Positions 1 to 6,337 of a stretch of 9,128 nucleotides of DNA are shown in pieces. The number at the start of each line of letters is the position of its first letter. Position 1 is the first letter of the stretch. The notes under the pieces were generated by a model. That model was not told the origin of the DNA. It was given only the letters and a program-made list of their open reading frames with translations, and made no database searches. The position numbers and the translations under genes are program-made. Origin of the DNA: Clostridiaceae bacterium (lineage in GTDB: Bacteria > Bacillota > Clostridia > Saccharofermentanales > DTU023); assembly GCA_012800135.1 (NCBI GenBank), contig JAAZJV010000075.1, forward strand, positions 1-9,128, read 5' to 3'.

Positions 1-544
1 AGCCGGCGTAGTTTTTGTAGACTTCGGGGGGAATCAGGAGCGCTGTCATGATCTCATCTTTTTCGAGATTGACGCGACGAGCGCCTATGTAAAATTCGGT
101 CAGGGGGACACGACGTTTTCCGTTCGGACCGTAAAGCTCAGCTTCCGCATCATGTGCGAGCAGTGTCGAAGCCGTATCAGCAGACGTCACACCGTTGCAC
201 ACGTTGCCGCCGACAGTGCCAATATTCCGAATCTGAGGGCCGCCGACTTTGCCCGCCGCTTCAGCGAGCACGGGTATGTGCTCAAGAATGAGCGGATCCT
301 CCGTTAGGTGAGAAAAAGATGTCAGGGCACCGATGCGGAGCGTCCCATCAGAATCGAGCGACACACCGCGAAGCTCGTCCAAACCGTGTATGCTGATGAG
401 TGAACATCCGGCAAGATCACCGCTTCGTATACTGATTAGAATATCGGAGCCGCCGCTGATGATCACGGCTTCCGGATGCTCTACACGAAGACGCACAGCG
501 TCTTCAACCGATTTCGCTTCGTAGTAATGTTGAATATCGTACAT
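1..544 (-). CDS. xdhB: Xanthine dehydrogenase FAD-binding subunit XdhB (partial, C-terminus beyond the left edge)
   Basis: FAD-binding subunit of a three-subunit molybdenum hydroxylase. It passes electrons from the Fe-S subunit to NAD+ or another acceptor in the cytoplasm. The first 181 residues are present; E. coli XdhB has about 292, so roughly 110 are missing. Translating the minus strand from the ATG at 544-542 gives MYDIQHYYEAKSVEDAV and then the family's FAD-contact signatures: GGSDILI at about residues 31-37, and GGPQIRNIGTVGGN (101-114) followed by CNGVTSADT (116-124). These match E. coli XdhB closely from my knowledge of that protein. A good Shine-Dalgarno (GGAGGAAA) lies about 5 bases before the ATG. 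It follows xdhA by 64 bp on the same strand with no obvious terminator between, so it is almost certainly cotranscribed with it. The 2Fe-2S gene (xdhC) would be expected next, outside the window. The identification is strong; the physiological substrate (xanthine or hypoxanthine) is inferred from the family. Confidence 0.93.
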   Translation of the reverse strand, partial: MYDIQHYYEAKSVEDAVRLRVEHPEAVIISGGSDILISIRSGDLAGCSLISIHGLDELRGVSLDSDGTLRIGALTSFSHLTEDPLILEHIPVLAEAAGKVGGPQIRNIGTVGGNVCNGVTSADTASTLLAHDAEAELYGPNGKRRVPLTEFYIGARRVNLEKDEIMTALLIPPEVYKNYAG

Positions 545-608
545 ATTATTTCCTCCGACACCGTTCGGGTGGTCTTCTGCGAGATATCATTTAACCGTAC
601 TCAGCATC

Positions 609-2903
609 CTATTCGACCTCGATCAACCCGGCATCCCGGAAGGACTCAAAAAGTTGATCCGGATTGATTGGGATATCATTGATGGCGACTCCCGTAGCGT
701 GCAAAACAGCATTGCGAATGGCAGGTGCAGGCGAGCACGCAGGCGGTTCACCCAATGCTTTCGTTCCAAAAGGACTCGTCGGTTCGGGGTTTTCTACAAA
801 ATCAGCAATGATATCGGGATGATCCATCGTCGTCGGCAGTTTGTAATCGAGCAGGTTGTCATTTAGCATCCGCCCGGTCTTCTCATCGAACAACATTTTT
901 TCATAGAGACCAAAGCCGATGCCCATGCTCATGCCGCCGTGCACTTGAGCCTCCGCAAGCTGCGGATTGATCAGGTTGCCGCAGTCGTGCACGTTCACGA
1001 GACCGAGCAACCGAACATGACAAAGAGGAATATCGACTTCCACTTCTGCAAAAGATGCACCGAAGGAATAGGCATTGCTATGCACGGAATACGTGCTTTC
1101 TGCCGCGACGTGTTCGCTGTGCTTCATGTCGTAAAGCGTTTCCGTTGCCAATTTTTCAAGCGACATCAGCCTTCGTCCGTCTTCTTTGCGCACAATCCAA
1201 CTGTCCTTGATATCGAGAATTTCGACAGGCATTCGGGTCAAGCGGCGCGCGTGTTTTAAGATCTTCTCTTTGAAGATGCGGCCCGTCTGAGCAATGGCAA
1301 ATCCGCTGACGTACGTCTGACGCGATGCATACGCGCCTGAGCCGTAAGGTGTGACATCGGTATCCTGCGTAGAGACGACATGAACGTCCTTATAGGAAAC
1401 GCCGATGACTTGTGCCGCCATTTGCGCGGCAGACGTATCCTGGCCTTGCCCAATCTCAGTCTCTCCCAGCATGAGCTGGACTGAGCCATCTTGGTTAAGA
1501 AGCATACGGCACGACGAAGTCTCAATGCTGATTGGCCAGACAGCCGTGTTGTACCAGAATAACGCCATTCCGACGCCGCGACGCACAGGTCCGGTTTGAT
1601 TGGCATAAAGCTTGCGTTTGCGATTAAAATCGAGCAACGCTTCCGCTTTGGTCATGCAATGATTAAAGCTGTCATCGTAAAGTTCATTTTTAGAGAAAGG
1701 ATCGACGTAGCCTATCGGCATGGAATTCTTTCGCCGGAATTCAATAGGATCCAAGTTGAGTTTCGTCACGATGTCGTCGATATGACTCTCATTGTGGAAC
1801 ATCGACTGCGGTATGCCATATCCGCGCATTGCGCCGGCCGACGGCTTGTTCGTGTAAACCGTCCAACAGTCACATTCAACGTTCGGACACGGGTACATCT
1901 GCGGAAATGCTCCCATTCCCTTTGCGACGACGCCGTGACCATGAGACGCATACGCTCCCTGATCAGACCAGACTTTTAGCTTGCGCGCAGCAAACGTTCC
2001 ATCCGGGCGTACCCAAGAGATGATGTGCGCACACATCGCGTGACGCACACGGCTTGATACAAATGTTTCTTCACGGGTGGAGTCGAGCATGACAGGATGT
2101 CCGCCGACTTGCGTGCAAACCCAAGCGCATAGCGGTTCATAGAGCGCATCCTGTTTGTTGCCAAAACCACCTCCTATATACGGCTTGATCACACGTACCT
2201 TTCCCCACGGCAATCCCAGTGCCTGTGCTGTGATGCGCCGAGTAATGTGAGGGATTTGCGTTGACGCCACGACAGTGACGCGCTCACCGCCTTCCATATA
2301 AGCGTAACAAATATGATTCTCTAATTGACTGTGTTGTACAGACGGCGTGCTGTACCATCCTTCAACCTTGATGAGTCCGGGCTCCTTGATGGCTTCATGG
2401 TAATTGCCTTCCCTGATCGACGAATGACCCAAAATGTTATCAGGAAATGCGTCATGAATCACAGGCGCTCCCTCTTGGATGGCGTCCAAGGGATCCAACA
2501 CGTGAGGAAATATTTCATATTCGACATGGACAAGACGCGCCGCGCGCTCTGCGACAACTTCATTTTCCGCAACGACTACCGCAACTTCATCTCCGTAATA
2601 GCGGACATGCTCATTCATGAGTTTGCGATCCGCGACATCCTGTTTCGCCGGATCCGTCGCCCACGGGTGTCCCGCTGTGCCAAACTCAATATCAGGCACA
2701 TCAAAGCACGTCAGGATCTTGACGACACCTTCAACACGCTCCGCTTCCGATGTATCAATTTTAAGTACTCGACCATGTGCTATGGTTGAATGCACAATGC
2801 GAACCACATATGCATCTTTCGGGCACATATCCGCTGTATACTTGGCGCGACCCGTCACTTTATCGTACGCGTCGACGCGATTAACACTTTTTCCGACTTG
2901 CAT
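609..2903 (-). CDS. xdhA: Xanthine dehydrogenase molybdenum-binding subunit XdhA
   Basis: Large subunit that holds the molybdopterin cofactor and hydroxylates hypoxanthine and xanthine. It works with XdhB (FAD) and a 2Fe-2S subunit. The product is 764 residues, against about 752 in E. coli XdhA, and its N-terminus (VNRVDAYDKVTGRAKYT) is nearly the same. The N-terminal hammerhead domain spans about residues 10-130 and the molybdopterin-binding domains follow. Visible signatures are GGGFGNKQ (244-251), MRGYG with the substrate-binding Arg at 360, QGQD (486-489) and the C-terminal GEPP with the presumed catalytic Glu719. Gln251 sits where bovine XDH has Glu802, which I believe is usual in XdhA-type enzymes. 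I chose the ATG at 2903-2901 because GGGGGAGG sits just upstream. An upstream TTG at 2921 would place that ribosome site inside the gene and add six residues. It is the first gene of the xdhA-xdhB operon. Confidence 0.95.
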   Translation of the reverse strand: MQVGKSVNRVDAYDKVTGRAKYTADMCPKDAYVVRIVHSTIAHGRVLKIDTSEAERVEGVVKILTCFDVPDIEFGTAGHPWATDPAKQDVADRKLMNEHVRYYGDEVAVVVAENEVVAERAARLVHVEYEIFPHVLDPLDAIQEGAPVIHDAFPDNILGHSSIREGNYHEAIKEPGLIKVEGWYSTPSVQHSQLENHICYAYMEGGERVTVVASTQIPHITRRITAQALGLPWGKVRVIKPYIGGGFGNKQDALYEPLCAWVCTQVGGHPVMLDSTREETFVSSRVRHAMCAHIISWVRPDGTFAARKLKVWSDQGAYASHGHGVVAKGMGAFPQMYPCPNVECDCWTVYTNKPSAGAMRGYGIPQSMFHNESHIDDIVTKLNLDPIEFRRKNSMPIGYVDPFSKNELYDDSFNHCMTKAEALLDFNRKRKLYANQTGPVRRGVGMALFWYNTAVWPISIETSSCRMLLNQDGSVQLMLGETEIGQGQDTSAAQMAAQVIGVSYKDVHVVSTQDTDVTPYGSGAYASRQTYVSGFAIAQTGRIFKEKILKHARRLTRMPVEILDIKDSWIVRKEDGRRLMSLEKLATETLYDMKHSEHVAAESTYSVHSNAYSFGASFAEVEVDIPLCHVRLLGLVNVHDCGNLINPQLAEAQVHGGMSMGIGFGLYEKMLFDEKTGRMLNDNLLDYKLPTTMDHPDIIADFVENPEPTSPFGTKALGEPPACSPAPAIRNAVLHATGVAINDIPINPDQLFESFRDAGLIEVE

Positions 2904-2967
2904 ACGTTTCCTCCCCCGCAAACACGTGCGTTGCTAAATAACTTATAATTTAAGATATTTTAACATA

Positions 2968-2997
2968 ATGATAGGGCGCATTGCCTATAAATAACAA
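2968..2997 (-). promoter_or_regulatory. Candidate promoter of the xdhAB operon
   Basis: On the minus strand, TTGTTA (2997-2992) and TATCAT (2973-2968) are separated by 18 bp. They lie 65-95 bp upstream of the xdhA start, in AT-rich DNA. The match to a sigma-70/SigA promoter is only partial and other AT-rich hexamers occur nearby. Confidence 0.3.
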
Positions 2998-3155
2998 AGT
3001 TTTAAAAGAAAAATGATATCTATGCACAAAACGCCATCAAAAACTAAAGGTAAAATGCTTTTAATGTGCTCATCCAAAGACATTCCCTTAATTGCTCTTT
3101 TCCAAGTGTGTCCTTCAGAACACATCATAAATGCCTCTATTAATACAATAATCCA

Positions 3156-3184
3156 TTGCAAATCAACCTGTGTTAAGCTAAATA
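3156..3184 (+). promoter_or_regulatory. Candidate promoter of the nitroreductase gene
   Basis: TTGCAA (3156-3161) and TAAATA (3179-3184) are separated by 17 bp and followed by a second AT-rich stretch. The start codon is about 105 bp downstream. A perfect palindrome, ATGACGTCAT (3195-3204), begins 10 bp after the -10 box, where a repressor could overlap the transcription start. The promoter is a consensus match only. Confidence 0.35.
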
Positions 3185-3289
3185 TAAGATGTTCATGACG
3201 TCATCGTTCAGCAGCTCACTTCCGATGCATAGCATCCTCAAAGCATAACGATCCAATTCAAATTGACTAAGAAAGGAAGATGTAAACAA

Positions 3290-3844
3290 ATGAAAGAAAT
3301 GAACCGGACACTTGAATTGATACAGGAACGCAGCAGCATTCGCCGCTTCAAGAAAGATCCGCTCACGGAGGCTGAAATTAACACACTGAAGCGCGCAGCT
3401 TTGGCGACACCAACAGGACAGAACTTTCAAGAGCTTCGCTACGCGTTCGTTACAGATCAGAAAATCATCAAAGCCGTCGATGAGCGCTGCTTTCACCACA
3501 ATCCAGAGATGCTCGAGCGCTTAAAGAGTCGTGACTCCGACAGCATATTCTATGGCGCCCCTCTTGTCGTCTTTGTCTCTGCCAAAGACACGACTTGGGC
3601 TGCAGCTGATTCAGGCATCGCGGTTGCCATCCTAGCGCTCGCCGCACAATCAATGGGACTTGGAAGTGTCATCCTAGGTATGCCGCGAGCTGCGTTTATG
3701 CACGATGATCCTCAAAACTGCTGTGCTTTGCTCGGTATGGAAGAAGGAGAAAAATTCCGCCTCGCCATCGCTATCGGACACCCCGATACAACAAAAGAGC
3801 AACATGATAAAGATCCGGCACACATACGAGATTTTCTTGGATAA
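3290..3844 (+). CDS. Nitroreductase-family FMN oxidoreductase
   Basis: The predicted product is a cytoplasmic FMN enzyme of 184 residues, typical of the small NAD(P)H-dependent nitroreductase family. The natural substrate cannot be deduced. Visible signatures are RSSIRRF (14-20), which binds the FMN phosphate; PTGQNFQ (41-47), the counterpart of the common P-S/T-x-x-N-x-Q motif; FYGAPLVVFV (87-96), a core strand; the helix with AAADSGIAVA and MGLGSVILG (about 104-130); and AIGHP (161-165) near the end. I chose the ATG at 3290 because AAAGGAAG lies about 10 bases upstream. A TTG at 3263 would add nine residues but lacks a ribosome site, and an ATG three codons inside (3299) is a lesser alternative. 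It is apparently monocistronic, divergent from xdhA and convergent with the phosphate cotransporter gene. Family assignment is secure, function is open. Confidence 0.9.
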   Translation: MKEMNRTLELIQERSSIRRFKKDPLTEAEINTLKRAALATPTGQNFQELRYAFVTDQKIIKAVDERCFHHNPEMLERLKSRDSDSIFYGAPLVVFVSAKDTTWAAADSGIAVAILALAAQSMGLGSVILGMPRAAFMHDDPQNCCALLGMEEGEKFRLAIAIGHPDTTKEQHDKDPAHIRDFLG

Positions 3845-3866
3845 ACCGGATCATCTGACATCTAAA

Positions 3867-3904
3867 GCCAGTGGGCAAGCAGGATGGACAGCTTGCCCTC
3901 TGGC
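3867..3904. terminator. Strong stem-loop between convergent genes, probable terminator
   Basis: GCCAGTGGGCAAGC (3867-3880) pairs with GCTTGCCCTCTGGC (3891-3904) with one mismatch in 14 pairs, around a 10-base loop. It begins 22 bp after the nitroreductase stop codon. Neither strand shows a classical T-run after the stem (plus strand continues ATAATAAATAT), so it may act bidirectionally, stabilise an mRNA 3' end, or be a dispersed palindromic element. The stem is certain, its role is inferred. Confidence 0.55.
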
Positions 3905-4030
3905 ATAATAAATATCTGGAAACGTAAACGCAGGAACAGGAATAAAGCAACCGTTGCCTTACCGTTTATGGAAGATCGTTCGCAAGGTTCCGCTTTACAT
4001 AAGCAGGACAGTCATATTTTATATGAAAAA

Positions 4031-5869
4031 TCAGGAAACAGAACTATCCGTCAGATCTTCCAGCGCTAGTTGCTGAACAAGAGACGGACGCTCCACAGTA
4101 GGAAGACGGTACATTTCCTCAAATTCTCTTACTTGTTGTGTAAAATCAGCGCGAACCTTCAAACTATGCAAATGAGCGTGCTGATCAAGCGCAGGGCCGT
4201 GCGCCAGCTCAAGAATGCTAATCGCGATATTGGAACAGTGATCGGCTACGCGTTCCATGGCAGTCAGCACATCCATGAAAATAAAACCAAGCTCGAGTGT
4301 ACAGCGATTGTCCTGTAAACGCTGAATATGCCGTGCCTGCAACTCATCCGTCAAATAGTCGATTACTTCTTCCAGCGGCTCAACACGTCTGGCAAGTTCA
4401 ACATCATTCTCCCGGAAAGCGCGCACTGTCATTTCAAGCAACGCGCTCACCGCGCTTTCCATCACAGCAAGCTCATTGGTCGCCTCACGCGAGAAATCAA
4501 TTTTCTTGTCATACATTTCTTTTCCGGACAATGCTATGCTAAACGCGTGATCCGAAATCCTCTCGTAGTCACCTAGGCACTTGAGAAGCAATGAAAGAAT
4601 GCGCGAATCACTATCCGTTAGTTTGCTTCCACTCAATTTGACCATATAGGTACCTAGATTGTCCTCGTACTGATCGACAATACCCTCTGCATTCTTCACG
4701 TGCTTAAAATCCGATCGGCTGAACGCGTGTAACTGGCGTACTGCCAAATTATACTGACGCTCCACAAGCTCAGCCATTTCATTGCTCATCTGACTGCATT
4801 GAACCAGAGCAAATGATGGATTGTCCAAGAACCGCGGATCAAGTGAGGCAAAGCGCTGTTCAGAATCTTGAAGATCAAGTAGCGGTTCTTTTTCTTCATC
4901 CGGCAAAATGAGCTTCACAAAGCGAACTAAATAGTGTCTAAATGGAAGCTGAACGATGGTCGCGCTCGTTTTATAGAGAGTATTCGCAATCGCGATGTCA
5001 ACGGGTGTGACACGCATTGTCAAGAAAGTAAAGCCAAAGATTGTATTCAGAATATAAAAGGTGCCCATAAAGAGCATCGTTCCAAAGATGTTAAAGAACA
5101 GATGAACCAGAGCAGCACGTTTCGCGTCTCTAGAGGTTCCAATACTGGAAATCATAGCGGTGACGCAAGTGCCGATGTTCTGTCCAAAAACAATCGGGAT
5201 CGCCGAACCGAATGTGACGATGCCCGTAGTTGACAGCGCTTGAAGAATACCGATAGAAGCAGAAGAACTTTGAATGATCGCCGTCAGCCCGGCTCCGATC
5301 AACAACCCGATAAAGGGGTTAGAGAAAGTAAGGAAAAGCTTCTGAAACTCAGGAAGTTGTGACAACGGTTTAACGGCACCGGTCATTTCTTCCATCCCGT
5401 ACATAAGAATGACAAAACCGATTATGACGCGACTGATATTACGGCGTTTTTCATCTTTTGAAAACAGAAGTATGGCAACGGCAATAGCAGCTAGGATCGG
5501 GGAGAAAAAGGCAGGTTTAAGGAAGCTCAAATAGACACTTGAATCGCCAATTGTACCGAGGCTAAGCAACCACGCCGTCAACGTCGTGCCAATGTTGGCT
5601 CCCATGATAATTCCAACTGACTGAGAAAGTGTAAGAAGACCGGCATTGACAAGACCTACCACCATCACGGTTGTAGCTGAGGATGACTGAATAACGGCGG
5701 TCACCCCTGTTCCGAGGAGTACCGCCCTTACCGGATTAGACGTCATTCGTTCCAAAAGCGATTGAAACTTTGAACCGGACGCAGTCACCAAACTGTCGCC
5801 CAATGCCTGCATTCCATACAGAAAAAGAGCTAGTCCGCCAATAAGTTTTACTACATCATAAAAACTCAT
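4031..5869 (-). CDS. Na+/phosphate cotransporter (NptA/YjbB family) with C-terminal PhoU domain
   Basis: Inner-membrane sodium:phosphate carrier of 612 residues. The N-terminal half (about 1-325) is hydrophobic and has the inverted-repeat architecture of the family: GTGVTAVIQSSSATT (53-67) with GANIGTT (90-96), and again GAGLTAIIQSSSAS (192-205) with GQNIGT (229-234). The QSSS segments are the family hallmark and are thought to line the substrate site. From about 350 to 590 it is a soluble helical PhoU-like domain with two signature helices, ERISDHAFSIA (436-446) and ERVADHCSNIA (539-549), which in PhoU proteins carry metal-binding acidic residues. Fusions of this kind are usual in bacterial members. 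The ATG at 5869 is the first possible start because an in-frame TAA lies two codons upstream; its ribosome site (GGGTAA) is poor. The gene is convergent with the nitroreductase gene and divergent from the ribokinase gene. It could serve phosphate uptake or efflux; direction cannot be told from sequence. Confidence 0.92.
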   Translation of the reverse strand: MSFYDVVKLIGGLALFLYGMQALGDSLVTASGSKFQSLLERMTSNPVRAVLLGTGVTAVIQSSSATTVMVVGLVNAGLLTLSQSVGIIMGANIGTTLTAWLLSLGTIGDSSVYLSFLKPAFFSPILAAIAVAILLFSKDEKRRNISRVIIGFVILMYGMEEMTGAVKPLSQLPEFQKLFLTFSNPFIGLLIGAGLTAIIQSSSASIGILQALSTTGIVTFGSAIPIVFGQNIGTCVTAMISSIGTSRDAKRAALVHLFFNIFGTMLFMGTFYILNTIFGFTFLTMRVTPVDIAIANTLYKTSATIVQLPFRHYLVRFVKLILPDEEKEPLLDLQDSEQRFASLDPRFLDNPSFALVQCSQMSNEMAELVERQYNLAVRQLHAFSRSDFKHVKNAEGIVDQYEDNLGTYMVKLSGSKLTDSDSRILSLLLKCLGDYERISDHAFSIALSGKEMYDKKIDFSREATNELAVMESAVSALLEMTVRAFRENDVELARRVEPLEEVIDYLTDELQARHIQRLQDNRCTLELGFIFMDVLTAMERVADHCSNIAISILELAHGPALDQHAHLHSLKVRADFTQQVREFEEMYRLPTVERPSLVQQLALEDLTDSSVS

Positions 5870-5883
5870 GAATTACCCAACAA

Positions 5884-5897
5884 GACGACCGGTCGTC
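5884..5897. repeat. Perfect 14-bp palindrome upstream of the Na/Pi cotransporter
   Basis: GACGACCGGTCGTC is fully self-complementary and ends 15 bp before the cotransporter start codon. It could be an operator or, in the transcript, a short GACGA/TCGTC hairpin with a CCGG loop close to the ribosome site. It is GC-rich inside an AT-rich leader. About half a 14-bp perfect palindrome is expected by chance in a window this size, so a role is not proven. Confidence 0.45.
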
Positions 5898-5916
5898 CGC
5901 AGAAAGCCGCAAATAA

Positions 5917-6147
5917 GCGTCCAATCATAGATACTTTTGAGTCTCTCCTACTCAGCAACATCATTTGTCACACCAAACAAACCAAGCAATTATGCGTTCA
6001 ATCTCCGTTACTTTGAGTTCTCATGCGTTTCTGCAACATCCGTCTCAAAACGAATCAACTAAACAAATATCTGCTTAATCTCCGTTGCGTAGAGCTCCTT
6101 TAACACATTCTCAACATATATTGTACCTAGAATTTACCAAACCGGTC
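5917..6147. repeat. Three degenerate tandem units of 77 bp in the cotransporter leader
   Basis: Units appear to begin at 5917, 5994 and 6071. Shared blocks are GCG-T-CAATC at the starts of the first two, AATCTCCGTT in the second (6000) and third (6077), then TTGAG/TAGAG with a TCTC-like tract, and CAACAT in all three. Small indels are needed and agreement outside these blocks is low, so this is a probable old duplication rather than a clear array. Confidence 0.4.
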
Positions 6148-6149
6148 TC

Positions 6150-6178
6150 ATTATATGTGGTTTATTCAAATTCGTAAA
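6150..6178 (-). promoter_or_regulatory. Candidate promoter of the Na/Pi cotransporter gene
   Basis: On the minus strand, TTTACG (6178-6173) and a perfect TATAAT (6155-6150) are separated by 17 bp. Use of this promoter would give an untranslated leader of about 275 bases that contains the degenerate 77-bp units and the 14-bp palindrome. No better match was seen closer to the start codon. Confidence 0.4.
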
Positions 6179-6224
6179 CTGAACATGATAAACAACTGAA
6201 TACAGCATTAAAGAACAACACTTA

Positions 6225-6256
6225 TTGACGTTTGACAATAATGAGCATGTTATACT
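6225..6256 (+). promoter_or_regulatory. Candidate promoter of the ribokinase gene
   Basis: TTGACG (6225-6230) and a second TTGACA (6232-6237) lie upstream of TATACT (6251-6256). Neither spacing is ideal: 20 bp for the first and 13 bp for the second. TTGACG with TGTTAT, 17 bp apart, is another option. The cluster of promoter-like hexamers about 85 bp before the start supports a promoter here, but the exact elements are unsure. Confidence 0.35.
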
Positions 6257-6337
6257 TCATGAAAGATAATAGCACATGACGAATATCGAGGGCAGTTGAC
6301 AGCTTCACTTGATAATGAAATAGAAAGAGCGTCCTCT

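Larger units (their letters stand above)
2904..3289. other. Divergent intergenic region between xdhA and the nitroreductase gene
   Basis: This AT-rich spacer of 386 bp separates two divergent genes. It holds a weak promoter candidate on each side, a 10-bp perfect palindrome (ATGACGTCAT) and a small inverted repeat (GATGC-ATA-GCATC, 3224-3236). The only plus-strand frame in it (61 codons from 3013) has no ribosome site or recognisable product, so I do not call it. I looked for a purine-riboswitch-like core upstream of xdhA and did not see one. Confidence 0.6.
5870..6337. other. Divergent intergenic region between the cotransporter and ribokinase genes
   Basis: This spacer of 468 bp contains, from left to right, a perfect 14-bp palindrome next to the cotransporter start, three degenerate 77-bp units, a well-formed minus-strand promoter candidate for the cotransporter and a weaker plus-strand one for ribokinase. 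I see no credible coding frame in it. Confidence 0.6.

Noticed and set aside
1256..1606. Second minus-strand frame of 116 codons inside xdhA
   Set aside because: Shadow of the confirmed xdhA frame with arginine- and serine-rich, non-family translation.
3013..3198. Plus-strand 61-codon frame in the xdhA-nitroreductase spacer
   Set aside because: No Shine-Dalgarno, no family resemblance, and it overlaps the likely nitroreductase promoter.
4012..4026. TCATAT-TTT-ATATGA hairpin just beyond the cotransporter stop
   Set aside because: All but two pairs are A-T, the loop is three bases, and the T-run lies before the stem in the direction of transcription.
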